Of a stretch of DNA of 64,000 nucleotides, positions 19,478 through 28,768 are shown piece by piece. Each line of letters opens with the position of its first letter. Position 1 is the stretch's first letter. The notes under the pieces were generated by a model that saw only the letters and a list, made by a program, of their open reading frames with translations, made no database searches and was not told the DNA's origin. This DNA is from Bacteroides pyogenes DSM 20611 = JCM 6294 (GTDB lineage: Bacteria > Bacteroidota > Bacteroidia > Bacteroidales > Bacteroidaceae), in contig NZ_KE386623.1 of the NCBI RefSeq assembly GCF_000428105.1, positions 10,670 to 74,669 of the forward strand. Reading direction: 5' to 3'. Position numbers and translations under genes: made by a program.

Positions 19478-19725
19478 ATCGGTTAGTTTATACACTTCTT
19501 TCAGTTTGTTTACGCTTTGTCAAGCCGGTTTGTCTTGCTTTTACCAGCCTGTTTATGCTCTGTCAAGCCGGCTTGTCTTCCTTCTTTCAGCTTGTTTATG
19601 CTCTGTCAGGTCGACTTGTTTTGCTTCTTTACAGTCTGTTTATAGTTTCTCTTTCAGTTTCCTTTATCAATTCTTTCACCTTCTTTATACTCTGTCAAGC
19701 CGATCTGTTTTGCTTTTGCCAGTCA
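19478..19725. repeat. 43-bp tandem array between bioF and bioG
   Basis: TGTCAAGCCGG or a close variant recurs with CAAGCC or CAGGTC at 19521, 19564, 19607 and 19696, spaced 43, 43 and 89 bp (about two units). The repeated neighbours are TTTGCTTTT(A/G)CCAG and TGTTTATGCTCTG. The last unit runs up to the bioF stop codon (19723-19725). This pyrimidine-rich array fills the 285-bp gap inside the otherwise tightly packed biotin gene set. Confidence 0.85.
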
Positions 19726-20931
19726 GTCTATCACTTCTATCAACCTCTCTATATCGTGTTCCGTCAGGTCTGCCGTCAGCGAGAAGCGGAGGCGGGAAGT
19801 GCCTTCGGAAACTGTGGGCGGGCGTACGGGGAGGACGTAGAATCCTTTCCGCTGCAATTCGTCTGCTTTGAGCACGGCGGCTTCGCTTGCTCCCGCAATG
19901 AGAGGGATGATGTGGCTCTCCGAAGGACTATCGTATCCTTTTGCCGCCAACGCTTGTTTCAGCGTAGAGCTGATGCGTGATAAATGTTCCCTTCTGTCCG
20001 AAAATTCCGGCAGCCGACCGAGCACCCATGACGTCCATGCGATGTTCACCGGCGGGAGAGCCGTAGTGAAGATCAGCGTCCGCATCTTGTTGATGAGGTA
20101 TTCTCTCACCACCTTCCGGCATACGATGTATGCCCCTGCGGAGGCGGCAGCTTTTCCGAACGTGCCCACCAGAAAGTCGATTTGCCCGATGCACCCCTGT
20201 TCTTCGGCGCATCCCAGTCCGTTCGCACCCCGCACACCGAAAGCATGCGCTTCGTCGACATACAGGAGCACGTTGGGGTAGCTTTGTTTCAGCCGCACCA
20301 ACGCGCGGAGGTCGCTCACATCTCCGTCCATGCTGAATATGCTTTCGGTGACGAGGATGATTTGCCGGTACGCGTCGTGATGCTGTTCCACCAGCCGGGC
20401 GGCCTGCGCCAGATCGTTGTGCCGGTAACGGATACATTTGGCTGCCGACAGCCGGATGCCGTCGATGAGGCTGGCGTGTACCAGTTTGTCGGCGAGTATC
20501 AGCGTCTGTGCGTCGCTCACCGCAGGCAGAATCCCCGTGTTGGCATGGTATCCGCTGTTGAATATCAGCGCGCTTTCCGTTCCGAACATTTCCGCCAGTC
20601 GCCCTTCCAACTCTTCGCAGGCGGTAAAGTTGCCCGTGAGCAATCGCGACGAAGAGGCTGAGGGAAAGAAATTGCGGGGAGTGAGCGTGCGTATGAACGC
20701 TTCCCGCAGCGACGGCTCATTCGCCAGTCCCAGATAATCGTTCGACGAAAGGTTCAGCATCCGCCGTCCGTTCAGTATCACTTCGCGTCCGTCGTGCACC
20801 AGCGGAGGAAGCGAACGGAAGTTCCCTTTCCTTTTCAGCGTCTCCAACTCTTCGTGCATCGTTTCCAATATATTCATCTCATTTCTTGTTTCCTTGTTGA
20901 TGTATGTTACGAACTCAAGATGTCGGCTCAT
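19723..20931 (-). CDS. bioF: 8-amino-7-oxononanoate synthase
   Basis: BioF condenses pimeloyl-ACP (or CoA) with L-alanine to form KAPA. The 402-aa pyridoxal-phosphate enzyme shows NLSSNDYLGLA, SSRLLTGNFTACEELE, IFNSGYHANTG, YVDEAHAFGVRG and VGTFGKAAASAGAYI, where the Lys binds the cofactor. The C-terminus (LRFSLTADLTEHDIERLIEVI) is typical. The first ATG (20931) has AAAGG ten bases upstream; an internal Met at residue 19 is an alternative. bioBA ends 30 bp upstream. Confidence 0.93.
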   Translation of the reverse strand: MSRHLEFVTYINKETRNEMNILETMHEELETLKRKGNFRSLPPLVHDGREVILNGRRMLNLSSNDYLGLANEPSLREAFIRTLTPRNFFPSASSSRLLTGNFTACEELEGRLAEMFGTESALIFNSGYHANTGILPAVSDAQTLILADKLVHASLIDGIRLSAAKCIRYRHNDLAQAARLVEQHHDAYRQIILVTESIFSMDGDVSDLRALVRLKQSYPNVLLYVDEAHAFGVRGANGLGCAEEQGCIGQIDFLVGTFGKAAASAGAYIVCRKVVREYLINKMRTLIFTTALPPVNIAWTSWVLGRLPEFSDRREHLSRISSTLKQALAAKGYDSPSESHIIPLIAGASEAAVLKADELQRKGFYVLPVRPPTVSEGTSRLRFSLTADLTEHDIERLIEVID

Positions 20932-20961
20932 TTTTTCAAGCCTTTCTCAAGTCTTCCTTCT

Positions 20962-23187
20962 TTACATCTCTTTCACTATTTTCAGCACTCCCGCAGTCAG
21001 CTTGCTCAGCTGTTCCGGCGTGATGACGAACGGCGGCATCAGGTACACCAGTCTGCCGAACGGCCGCACCCATATCCCTTCTTCCACGAATCGCCGCTGC
21101 ATATAAGCCATATCCACAGGCTGCTTTGTCTCTATCACGCCGATGGCGCCCAGCACCCGTACGTCCGCCACTTGCGGCAGTTGTGCCGCCGGAGCCAGTT
21201 CTTCTTTCAGTTGCCGTTCGATGCGTTTTACTTTCGTTTCCCAGTCCGATTCGAGCAACAGGCGGATCGAGGCGCAAGCCACGGCGCAAGCCAACGGGTT
21301 GCCCATGAACGTGGGGCCGTGCATGAACACACCCGGAGCATGGTTGGATATGGTATCGGCTATCCGGTTGGAAGCCAGAACCGCCGAGAGCGTCATATAT
21401 CCTCCCGTAAGCGCCTTGCCGATGCACATGATGTCCGGCTCTACGCCGGCATGTTCCCAGGCAAAGAGCTTTCCGGTACGTCCGAATCCGGTGGCTATCT
21501 CGTCGAATATCAGCAGGACGTCGTGTTTGCGGCATAGGCGGGCGGCTTCGCGCAGGTATTGCGGGTGGTAGAACCGCATTCCTCCCGCCCCTTGCACCAC
21601 AGGCTCGAGAATCAATGCCGCCAGTTCGCCGGCATGCTCTTCCATTACCTTTTGAAGGGGCAGGATGTCTGAGGGATCCCACTCCCCATCGAATCTCGAA
21701 CGGGGGGCGGGAACGAAATGGCGGATGGGCAGCGATGAACCGAAAAGACTGTGCATCCCCGTCACCGGGTCGCATACCGACATGGCGTTCCACGTATCGC
21801 CGTGGTATCCCGAACGGATGGTTACGAAATTACTTTTCGACGGTTTGCCTGCCGCATAGGCATACTGCACCGCCATTTTCATGGCAACCTCCACCGCCAC
21901 CGAGCCCGAGTCGGCGTAGAAAATTTTCTGCATCGAGGGAGGGACGATACGGAGCAGCGACTTCGCCAATTCGATGGCAGGTTCGTGGGTCAGTCCGCCG
22001 AACATCACGTGCGACATGCTTTCCAATTGCTCCCGTACGGCTTCGTTCAGCACCGGATGGTTGTACCCGTGCACCGCGCACCACCATGAAGACATCCCCT
22101 CTACCAGCGTCTCTCCGCTTTCGAGGGTAATGGTGGCTCCTTCGGCACTCCTTACCTTGTACACCGGAAGCGGGTCGGTGGTCGAGGTATACGGGTGCCA
22201 CAGATGCTCCCGGTCGAACTGCGAGTCGGGGAAACGGTATCCTTCTTTCAGTATCATCTCTTTGTCGTCCGAAACCTTCGAACCGAGCGTGGTGAGCAGG
22301 TCGCCCACGATGGCGGAGTTGATCCCGATGTAGAGGGCTTTGTGCATGGCTTCCTGCGAGAGTTGCGAGCGTCCTCCCGCGAAACGGAGAAAGGCTGTGG
22401 GGTTGATGAAGCGGAACAGGGCGATGGTGGTCAGCACCTCTTCCTCTTCCAAAGGCTTCTGCCCTTCGAGCGGAGTGCCTGCGATGGGACTCAGCAGATT
22501 GATAGGGATAGACTGCACGCCCAGCTTGCGGAGGGTGAAGGCAAATTCGATTCGTTGTTCCATCGTTTCGCCCATGCCGATGATTCCCCCGCAGCAGATG
22601 TCCATGCCCACCCGTCGGGCGGCCGCCAGTGTCTCGAGCTTCTGTTCCTGAGTATGCGTGGAGCAGAGTTGCGGGAAATAAGAAGGGGCGGTTTCCAGAT
22701 TGCAGTGGTAGCGTGTGATGCCGGCATCGTGGAGCTGCCTGAGCTCTTCTTCTTCCAACAACCCCAGTGAGGCGCATAGTTGGATGGACGAATGGCGGCG
22801 GATATGGCGCGTGGTATCGCAAAGCCGAGAAAGTTGTTTGGAGGAAGGTTTTCGTCCGCTGGTGACGAGTGAGAAGCGGTTTACGCTTTGATTTTCGTTG
22901 TATCGGGCTTGCCGGAGGCATTCTTCTGCGGGGAGGAGGTCGTAAATATCCGCTTTGGTACGGTAGTGGGCGGATTGTGCGCACCATTTGCAGTTTTCGG
23001 GACATTTGCCTGATTTGGCATTGATGATGGAGCACATGTCGAATTCTTGTGACGCACAAGCGACGGTTATCTCGTGCGCGGCGGCATATAAAGCCTCGCG
23101 GTCGGCCGTATCGGCAAGCCAGGCTGCTTGTTCGGGAGAGATGTCGACCCCGGACAACACCTGTTCTTTGATCTCTTCGAGTGTCAT
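20962..23187 (-). CDS. bioBA: bifunctional biotin synthase / DAPA aminotransferase (BioB-BioA fusion)
   Basis: This 741-aa fusion joins the last step of biotin synthesis (BioB, sulfur insertion) to the KAPA-to-DAPA transamination (BioA). Residues 1 to about 315 are BioB: radical-SAM cysteines in [13 protein letters not shown] (62, 66, 69), then [33 protein letters not shown] and [13 protein letters not shown]. From about residue 320 BioA follows: [40 protein letters not shown] and [14 protein letters not shown] with the cofactor Lys. Start 23187 was chosen because the next 62 codons upstream are not BioB-like and fold as RNA hairpins; ATG 23373 cannot be ruled out. Confidence 0.94.
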   Translation of the reverse strand: MTLEEIKEQVLSGVDISPEQAAWLADTADREALYAAAHEITVACASQEFDMCSIINAKSGKCPENCKWCAQSAHYRTKADIYDLLPAEECLRQARYNENQSVNRFSLVTSGRKPSSKQLSRLCDTTRHIRRHSSIQLCASLGLLEEEELRQLHDAGITRYHCNLETAPSYFPQLCSTHTQEQKLETLAAARRVGMDICCGGIIGMGETMEQRIEFAFTLRKLGVQSIPINLLSPIAGTPLEGQKPLEEEEVLTTIALFRFINPTAFLRFAGGRSQLSQEAMHKALYIGINSAIVGDLLTTLGSKVSDDKEMILKEGYRFPDSQFDREHLWHPYTSTTDPLPVYKVRSAEGATITLESGETLVEGMSSWWCAVHGYNHPVLNEAVREQLESMSHVMFGGLTHEPAIELAKSLLRIVPPSMQKIFYADSGSVAVEVAMKMAVQYAYAAGKPSKSNFVTIRSGYHGDTWNAMSVCDPVTGMHSLFGSSLPIRHFVPAPRSRFDGEWDPSDILPLQKVMEEHAGELAALILEPVVQGAGGMRFYHPQYLREAARLCRKHDVLLIFDEIATGFGRTGKLFAWEHAGVEPDIMCIGKALTGGYMTLSAVLASNRIADTISNHAPGVFMHGPTFMGNPLACAVACASIRLLLESDWETKVKRIERQLKEELAPAAQLPQVADVRVLGAIGVIETKQPVDMAYMQRRFVEEGIWVRPFGRLVYLMPPFVITPEQLSKLTAGVLKIVKEM

Positions 23188-23219
23188 ATAAGTAAGATAT
23201 GGGATGGTTTGAGCGGCGT

Positions 23220-23345
23220 TCTGTTTCCGAAGAGACATCGCCACCACATTGGTATGCAGGTGGCCGATGCGGACTTCACGTCCCAGACTTGCGAATACGG
23301 CATAGTTTTTCCTGCCCCAGTAGCGGAAGCTGGAAAAAGAATGTT
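23220..23345 (-). ncRNA. structured leader RNA of the biotin operon (candidate riboswitch)
   Basis: Read on the minus strand, the region between the promoter and the bioBA start folds into several helices. The strongest has arms CATCGGCCACC and GGTGGCGATG (10 bp with one bulged base, 13-nt loop; 23236-23269). Others are GGAC/GTCC (just upstream) and GGCA/TGCC, with a closing TTCCG/CGGAA pair at 23324-23328 and 23225-23229. This looks like a multi-branched regulatory RNA. It does not match the biotin, cobalamin, TPP or SAM-I motifs I can recall. If the upstream ATG 23373 is used, the region would be translated. Confidence 0.45.
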
Positions 23346-23404
23346 TACCCTGTACGCGCTCTTTTCTCTTCATCTGAAAGCTGCTTGAATCTTTATTTAC
23401 GGGG

Positions 23405-23435
23405 CAAATGTATAAAGAATCTTTTTGCCTGCAAA
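23405..23435 (-). promoter_or_regulatory. biotin operon promoter
   Basis: On the minus strand TTTG (23435-23432), 19 bp and TACATTTG (23412-23405) match the Bacteroides -33 and -7 elements at the expected spacing. Transcription should start near 23398, giving a leader of about 210 nt before ATG 23187, or about 25 nt before ATG 23373. Confidence 0.75.
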
Positions 23436-23438
23436 TCT

Positions 23439-24542
23439 TTATTTCCTTTTTCTTTTGCGGTATTCTTTGCGCAGGTGGAAGTTGAAACCCGCATAGATTT
23501 GAAGGACACCGAAGCCGTTATGAAGGGAAAAGCTGCTGCGGTGATAATTGAATACCTGTCCTACGAACGAGGTCCCCACGTAGTATTTGCGGTTGTTGTA
23601 CACCACTCCCGCGCGGGTGAGGAAGTCGACGCTGAACTTATCGCTTGTGTTCTCTACTTCACTTGCTTCCACACTTATATCGGAACTTTTATATGCCACC
23701 GACGGGTTCAGCGACAAACAGGCGAGGCAATTGCGTGCGAACACCCAGTTGTAAGCATATCCGATGTTGAAACTGGCGTTGCTGTATTCTATCCGTGTCA
23801 CCCGCATATCGGGATTCATGTTCTTTTGCACAAAGTCGGGGAAGCGACTGTTGTCGAAGTCGAGTTTGTGTTTGGAGAACGAGAAACCCGCGATAAGCGA
23901 GCCTGCGTTCCGGCGCTGGTTGGTCGATTGGCTGAAGGCTGCGGGATAAGAGAACTTGCGGTTGTTGAATATATAATAGACATTCAGCCCTTTGATATTC
24001 ACATTCAGGCCGTCGAACTTGGCGGAGTAGCGGGGAGGAACATCCTCCGGAAATCCTTTGAGCTTATGTATCTTGTACCTGTTTCCCGTATTCCTGTAGA
24101 ATAAATCCAGTCCGATTTTGGAACTGTACAGGCTCAGGTCGAACTCCGTGTTTTTGTTCTTCCGGTTTGTTTTTCGCGAAATGTCGTTGACGTCTACCGA
24201 CCATCCCAGAAATATCCAGCGCCATCCGAAGTATAAACCGACCTTGTGGTGCGGGTTGGGCGAGAAGCTGATTTTTTGGGCATCAGGCTCCGAACCGCTT
24301 AGCGAATAATACTCGAAGTTGGTGATATGCGCGCCCATTATCGTGTAGTTGTAACGGTTGGGGCTGATGTATAGCGTGTCGAAATCGCTGAAGTTCAGAA
24401 ACTTTTTGATTGCTTTTTTAAATCCGCTTGTTTGGGGAGCAGATGGTATGCTGTCGTGCACGAGTGTGCTTTCCCTTGTAGCTTGGGCGCATAAGGGCAG
24501 TGTGTAGAATAATATCAGTATAAAGGCTGCCTTCTTAATCAT
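23439..24542 (-). CDS. DUF4421 outer-membrane-type protein
   Basis: The 367-aa product starts with a clear signal peptide ([20 protein letters not shown]). The rest is rich in alternating hydrophobic and polar strands and aromatic residues ([40 protein letters not shown]), as in outer-membrane beta-barrels. It resembles the DUF4421 family of Bacteroidales. Start 24542 was chosen for the signal peptide; 16 further codons upstream are in frame. A near-consensus -7 motif (CGAAAATA, plus strand 24547-24554) lies only four bases upstream of the ATG. Confidence 0.75.
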   Translation of the reverse strand: MIKKAAFILILFYTLPLCAQATRESTLVHDSIPSAPQTSGFKKAIKKFLNFSDFDTLYISPNRYNYTIMGAHITNFEYYSLSGSEPDAQKISFSPNPHHKVGLYFGWRWIFLGWSVDVNDISRKTNRKNKNTEFDLSLYSSKIGLDLFYRNTGNRYKIHKLKGFPEDVPPRYSAKFDGLNVNIKGLNVYYIFNNRKFSYPAAFSQSTNQRRNAGSLIAGFSFSKHKLDFDNSRFPDFVQKNMNPDMRVTRIEYSNASFNIGYAYNWVFARNCLACLSLNPSVAYKSSDISVEASEVENTSDKFSVDFLTRAGVVYNNRKYYVGTSFVGQVFNYHRSSFSLHNGFGVLQIYAGFNFHLRKEYRKRKRK

Positions 24543-24824
24543 GACACGAAAATATGAGATTCCCTTGAGTTTTGCTAACTTTCGGTTCAAAAAAATATTC
24601 GTTCGGGGTAAAAAACTGCTGTTTTTTCATTTTGATTGCGTCTTTGCCGGCATTCATCTGTGGACTGGTCGTGACCAAAGATGGTTCGCGCTGATAAAAC
24701 ACACAGCTTTTTTTCGGAGTTGGATTCGTAAACCGAATTCTCTTTCTACTCTTTTGGTTAATATATTTTAAACATCTAAACTATTCTAAATGAATTCCTG
24801 TTTTTGAAGAAAAAAGTAATACGT

Positions 24825-25070
24825 ATGAATACAATTTGGTTTATTATCATCGGTGTTCTTGCCGGTTTGATCGCAGGTAAAATAATGCGCGGCGGAGGTT
24901 TCGGTTTTTTCATCAATCTGTTGCTCGGCATTATCGGAGGAGTGATTGGAGGATGGGTGTTCAGTTTGTTCGGTTTGGAAGCTTCCGGTTTAGTGGGAAG
25001 CTTGATAACCGCCACAGTAGGAGCCATCTTGGTGTTATGGATCGCTTCTCTGTTCTCTCACCCTAAATAG
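24825..25070 (+). CDS. GlsB/YeaQ/YmgE family small membrane protein
   Basis: The 81-aa protein has three membrane segments rich in Gly: IWFIIIGVLAGLIAGKIM, FFINLLLGIIGGVIGGWVF and LVGSLITATVGAILVLWIA. This is the layout of the transglycosylase-associated (YeaQ/YmgE) family, often linked to envelope stress. The true function is unknown. ATG 24825 was preferred over one seven codons upstream because family members begin with this helix. A strong terminator follows 28 bp after the stop. The 282 bp upstream hold no other gene. Confidence 0.85.
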   Translation: MNTIWFIIIGVLAGLIAGKIMRGGGFGFFINLLLGIIGGVIGGWVFSLFGLEASGLVGSLITATVGAILVLWIASLFSHPK

Positions 25071-25098
25071 GGGATACTGGTTGTCTTTTGGTAATTAA

Positions 25099-25139
25099 GA
25101 GCGTGGTTTCTTTATTTGGAAACTTCACGCTCATTTTTT
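25099..25139 (+). terminator. rho-independent terminator
   Basis: GAGCGTGGTTTC and GAAACTTCACGCTC form a stem interrupted by two unpaired bases, with a short loop and a following ATTTTTTATTT. It ends the small membrane protein gene. Its 3' arm touches the stop codon of the convergent cutC gene. Confidence 0.8.
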
Positions 25140-25898
25140 ATTTCCGACAATGGAGTGGAGGGCATGGATGGTTTCCCTTACTCGTTTCACGGTAGTCGAT
25201 GTGCGTTCATATTCGTCGATATGCACCGTCCCTCCCATAGAAACCGATTCGTTTTTGTAAGTCATCGGGCTTCTTGCGCTTTCGCGGGCGGAGAAGTGAA
25301 ACTCTTGTATGCCTGTTTCTTTCGCTATCCGCGCGATGTTGCCCTCATTCACCCCGCATCCCGCCAGCAGAATGATTCTTCCCGCCGCCTGTTCCTGCAT
25401 CTCTCTGAGCAAAGGGATTCCCTTCTCGGCCGATGGCTGTTGTCCCGATGTCAGAATGCGGTGGCAGCCCAGTTCGATAATCTCTTCCATCGCTTTCTGC
25501 GGATTCCGGCACACATCGAACGCCCGGTGGAAAGTTACCGACATTCCTTTCGAGGCGTGCATCAACTCCCGCATGACGCTGAGGTCTATCTCCCCGTCGG
25601 CCGTCAGGCATCCGAATACCACTCCGTCTGCCTTTAACCGGTGTGCCGCTTCTATATCCTTCAGCATGGTTCTCACTTCGATGGGAGAGTAGAGGAAGTC
25701 TCCGCCGCGCGGACGGATAATGACATGCAGGCGGGTGTGGGTGAGAAGTTCGCGCGCCACGGATATTTCTCCGTAGGAGGGAGTTGTTCCTCCTTCGGGG
25801 ATACCTGCGCAAAGCTCTACGCGATGTGCTCCGCCTGCTTGCGCCGCCAAGCAGCTTTCCACTGAGTTGGCGCAAATTTCAAACTGATATTTCTTCAT
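25131..25898 (-). CDS. cutC: CutC family protein
   Basis: The 255-aa protein is a TIM barrel of the CutC family, once linked to copper handling in Escherichia coli though the biochemical role is unclear. Recognisable segments are FEICANSVESCLAAQAGGAH with the RVELC continuation, GGTTPSYGEI, VIIRPRGGDFLYS, GVVFGCLTADGEID and VTFHRAFDVC, the last near the presumed active centre. The protein is cytoplasmic and full length. It is convergent with the small membrane protein gene. An inverted-repeat element begins 18 bp upstream of its start. Confidence 0.92.
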   Translation of the reverse strand: MKKYQFEICANSVESCLAAQAGGAHRVELCAGIPEGGTTPSYGEISVARELLTHTRLHVIIRPRGGDFLYSPIEVRTMLKDIEAAHRLKADGVVFGCLTADGEIDLSVMRELMHASKGMSVTFHRAFDVCRNPQKAMEEIIELGCHRILTSGQQPSAEKGIPLLREMQEQAAGRIILLAGCGVNEGNIARIAKETGIQEFHFSARESARSPMTYKNESVSMGGTVHIDEYERTSTTVKRVRETIHALHSIVGNKK

Positions 25899-25915
25899 AA
25901 ACCGGTGTATTGAAA

Positions 25916-26128
25916 AATCACGCAGACCGACGAGGGTGTGTCAAAACAAAAATGATCATCCCGAAAAGTTACAGATTGTAACTACCAAACTTAAAAGAGC
26001 CGTATAGAACTCTGTTTCGAGTAATGATACGGCTCTTTCTCTTGCTTTTTAGGATGCTCAAGTTTCAGATTAAAAGTTCTTCTTTGGTTTAATTTAGTTT
26101 TGACACACCCTCGTGAATCTGCGTGATT
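25916..26128. mobile_element. MITE-like element with 32-bp inverted ends
   Basis: The ends at 25916-25947 and 26097-26128 are inverted copies, identical at 29 of 32 positions; they share AATCACGCAGA and ACGAGGGTGTGTCAAAAC. The 213-bp element has no coding frame. Inside are a perfect 12-bp hairpin (AAAGAGCCGTAT at 25994 and ATACGGCTCTTT at 26027) and a smaller palindrome GTTACAGATTGTAAC. It fills the cutC-rny gap. The end sequence resembles termini of insertion sequences common in Bacteroides, from memory. No clear target-site duplication was seen. Confidence 0.75.
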
Positions 26129-26145
26129 CTTTGGATTCCGTTTTG

Positions 26146-27681
26146 TTATTTCGCGAAACTTACCGCGCGGGTTTCCCTGATGACGGTGATTTTCACCTGT
26201 CCGGGGTAAGTCATTTCGTCCTGTATCTTCTTTGCGATTTCGCCCGAGAGGTTTTCCGTCTGCTTGTCGTCTATTTTATCCGCTCCCACGATGACGCGAA
26301 GCTCGCGACCTGCTTGGATGGCGTAGGTTTTCGTCACTCCGGGATACGACATGGCAAGCTGTTCCAAATCGTTCAGACGCTTGATATAAGCTTCCACGAT
26401 TTCGCGGCGTGCGCCGGGGCGTGCACCGGAAATGGCATCGCACACCTGCACGATGGGAGCCAGCAGACTCGTCATTTCCACCTCGTCGTGGTGAGCGCCG
26501 ATGGCGTTGCAGATATCTGCTTTTTCTTTGTATTTCTCCGCCAGCTTCATACCCAGTAACGCGTGCGGCAATTCCGGTTCCTCATCCGGCACCTTGCCGA
26601 TATCGTGGAGCAATCCGGCACGTTTGGCCTTTTTCGGATTCAATCCCAATTCGGAAGCCATGACGGCGCAGAGGTTGGCTGTCTCGCGAGCGTGTTGCAA
26701 CAAGTTCTGTCCGTAAGAAGAACGGTATTTCATTTTACCGATGATACGGATAAGTTCCGGATGCAAGCCGTGGATGCCGAGGTCGATCGTGGTCCGTTTA
26801 CCTGTTTCGATGATTTCTTCTTCCACCTGCTTCTGTACTTTAGACACCACTTCCTCGATACGCGCGGGATGGATACGTCCGTCGGTCACCAATTGATGGA
26901 GCGCCAGCCGCGCAATTTCGCGGCGTACGGGGTCGAACGCCGAAAGCACGATTGCTTCCGGAGTGTCGTCGACAACGATTTCCACGCCGGTAGCCGCTTC
27001 CAACGCGCGGATGTTGCGTCCTTCACGTCCGATGATGCGTCCCTTGATTTCGTCCGATTCGATGTGGAATACCGTGACGGAGTTTTCGATGGCTGTTTCG
27101 GTGGCTACGCGCTGAATGGATTGGATCACGATGCGTTTCGCCTCTTTGCTGGCTGTGAGCTTGGCATCGTCCATAATATCGTTGATGTACGACTGAGCCT
27201 GTGTTTTGGCTTCTTCTTTCAGCGATTCCACCAGACGTTCTTTCGCGTCTTCGGCAGAGAGTCCCGAAATGGTTTCCAGCTTTTCTATCTGCTGTTGCTG
27301 CATTTTGTCGAGCTCTTCTTTCTTCTTATCGACGATTACAAGCTGCGCTTCCAGATTCTCTTTTACGGCTTCGGCCTCCTGTTTCTTCCGCTGAATTTCC
27401 TCGTGGCGTTGGTTGAGCACCATCTCCCGTTGTTTCAGTTTGTTTTCCGCCTGCTGTATTTTCTGGTTGCGCAGGGCTACCTCTTTCTCCAGGTCGGCTT
27501 TCTTGTTGAGGAACTTCTCCTTTACTTCCAGTAATTTGTTTTTCTTGATTACTTCGGCTTCGGTCTCTGCTTCTTTCAGTACATTATCATATTTGGACTT
27601 CAGTATATACCGGAACAGTATATATGAAAGAATTCCTCCTGCGATAAAGAAAGCAACGGCTGTTGTTATTATTGCTGTCAT
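26146..27681 (-). CDS. rny: ribonuclease Y
   Basis: RNase Y is a membrane-anchored endoribonuclease that starts mRNA decay. The 511-aa protein has an N-terminal membrane helix ([19 protein letters not shown]) and a long coiled coil to about residue 200. A KH domain follows ([20 protein letters not shown]), then an HD domain with [11 protein letters not shown] and GAHHDEVEM. The C-terminal domain includes [15 protein letters not shown]. All parts are intact. It lies downstream of zapA; a terminator-like hairpin in the 128-bp gap suggests separate transcription. The MITE-like element lies 17 bp after its stop. Confidence 0.96.
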   Translation of the reverse strand: MTAIITTAVAFFIAGGILSYILFRYILKSKYDNVLKEAETEAEVIKKNKLLEVKEKFLNKKADLEKEVALRNQKIQQAENKLKQREMVLNQRHEEIQRKKQEAEAVKENLEAQLVIVDKKKEELDKMQQQQIEKLETISGLSAEDAKERLVESLKEEAKTQAQSYINDIMDDAKLTASKEAKRIVIQSIQRVATETAIENSVTVFHIESDEIKGRIIGREGRNIRALEAATGVEIVVDDTPEAIVLSAFDPVRREIARLALHQLVTDGRIHPARIEEVVSKVQKQVEEEIIETGKRTTIDLGIHGLHPELIRIIGKMKYRSSYGQNLLQHARETANLCAVMASELGLNPKKAKRAGLLHDIGKVPDEEPELPHALLGMKLAEKYKEKADICNAIGAHHDEVEMTSLLAPIVQVCDAISGARPGARREIVEAYIKRLNDLEQLAMSYPGVTKTYAIQAGRELRVIVGADKIDDKQTENLSGEIAKKIQDEMTYPGQVKITVIRETRAVSFAK

Positions 27682-27714
27682 TTCTACATTTAATTTAAAA
27701 TATATAAATAAAAA

Positions 27715-27764
27715 CGCACTGCCAACTATCGGAACAATTTCTTATCCGGATATTTTGCAGTGCG
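27715..27764 (-). terminator. terminator-like extended hairpin after zapA
   Basis: On the minus strand CGCACTGC and GCAGTGCG close a 50-nt hairpin. Inside it a second stem pairs TATCCGGA with TCCGATA across an AAAA/GTTG internal loop. A T-rich run follows (TTTTTATTTATA). It probably terminates the coiled-coil/zapA transcript. The bulged shape and zapA linkage recall 6S RNA, but it is far shorter than known 6S RNAs. Confidence 0.6.
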
Positions 27765-27809
27765 CGTGGTTGTTTCCTTTTCGATCGGCGGATGTCCGAA
27801 AACTTTTCT

Positions 27810-28100
27810 TCATTTTTCCTGAAAGTAGTTTTCCAACAATTCCGTCAGCTCTTTTATCTTCTCCATATAGGGAGCAGTATCGTTACGTTGTTTCAGTTTG
27901 AGCTTTTCCAGCGAAAACTGATAGGCTACCATGGGCATAATTCTTTCCGGATCGATGCTCTTATAGCGTTCCCGGTATTCATTAAGCCAGATGTTTACCT
28001 GTTTGGCAGCTTCCCGCACCATTTGTTCCTCCTCGCGGTTGATGGTGATCGGGTAGATTAAGTCTGCTATCGGCAGGTTTATCTTTATTTTATCGTCCAT
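27810..28100 (-). CDS. zapA: cell division protein ZapA
   Basis: ZapA binds FtsZ and bundles its filaments at the division site. The 96-aa protein has the ZapA N-terminal domain (IKINLPIADLIYPITINREE, then VREAAKQVNIWLNEYRERY) and a C-terminal coiled coil (YMEKIKELTELLENYF) for dimerisation. ATG 28100 was preferred over a start nine codons upstream because it gives the usual family N-terminus. The coiled-coil gene ends 19 bp upstream on the same strand and is probably co-transcribed. Confidence 0.9.
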   Translation of the reverse strand: MDDKIKINLPIADLIYPITINREEEQMVREAAKQVNIWLNEYRERYKSIDPERIMPMVAYQFSLEKLKLKQRNDTAPYMEKIKELTELLENYFQEK

Positions 28101-28119
28101 ACATCTCCTTTTTCTTAAA

Positions 28120-28413
28120 CTATTCATTCAATAAAGCGATGCATTTGTCGACCTCACGCACTAATTTTGACAATCGCAGCTTCGTCTCTTTTACGTCGCC
28201 ACTGTTAAGGCTGATTGCCGCAGCTGTTTTCAGGTTTGTGTAATCGATTTCCAGTTTGTCGTATTGAGCTTGCACCTTCTCGTTTTTTAGTTTCTCATTT
28301 TCGAGAAGTTGCTTCAACCCGGCATTTTCACGTTTAAGTTCATCGTGAAGATAGATTAAATGCCGCAGTTTTGTTTCGAAGGTATTCAATAACTTTTTTT
28401 CTTCTTCGGTCAT
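28120..28413 (-). CDS. small coiled-coil protein upstream of zapA
   Basis: The 97-aa cytoplasmic protein is almost entirely helical and charged, with heptads across LRHLIYLHDELKRENAGLKQ and LENEKLKNEKVQAQYDKLEI. It has no recognisable catalytic motif. Its place as first gene of a two-gene operon with zapA suggests a division-related partner, perhaps ZapB-like; this is inference. Start ATG 28413 was chosen; GTG 28419 is possible. A promoter with both elements lies just upstream. Confidence 0.8.
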   Translation of the reverse strand: MTEEEKKLLNTFETKLRHLIYLHDELKRENAGLKQLLENEKLKNEKVQAQYDKLEIDYTNLKTAAAISLNSGDVKETKLRLSKLVREVDKCIALLNE

Positions 28414-28432
28414 CGCCACACAAAATTGTACA

Positions 28433-28462
28433 CAAAAATACGATTAACTCCGGTATTTCAAA
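28433..28462 (-). promoter_or_regulatory. promoter of the coiled-coil/zapA operon
   Basis: On the minus strand TTTG (28462-28459), 18 bp and TATTTTTG (28440-28433) match the Bacteroides promoter. The leader would be roughly 10 nt. Confidence 0.65.
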
Positions 28463-28725
28463 AACTTTTTAGCAGAAAATGTTTTTTCTTTAAAACTTAT
28501 TGTGTTGTTTGCTTTGAAAACGATGCCCGACAGGAAGCAGATTGTCCGCATGGGGATGCAGACCGGTCATGAACATTATTTGTCATTCTTTTGCTGCCGC
28601 ACTGTGCAGAGATTCCTTTACATCCGCCATGCCCGTCGGCGTATGGTGTATTGTACCTGCCGCATAAATCGGCGGAGTGAAATGAAAAAAACGGAAAAAC
28701 GCTGTGGTGTTCGGATGATAAAGTT

Positions 28726-28733
28726 TATTTTTG
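28726..28733 (+). promoter_or_regulatory. Bacteroides -7 promoter element
   Basis: TATTTTTG precedes the nucleosidase gene by 35 bp. No clear -33 element was seen. The rest of the 355-bp gap between the divergent genes shows no repeat or small gene. Confidence 0.6.
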
Positions 28734-28768
28734 TGCATTCGTTTATTCTCTAAACAAAGAACAGATAT

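Noticed and set aside
23188-23373. 62-residue N-terminal extension of BioB-BioA
   Set aside because: The extension does not resemble BioB, and its DNA forms strong hairpins. It is treated as leader, though the upstream ATG just after the promoter keeps some doubt.
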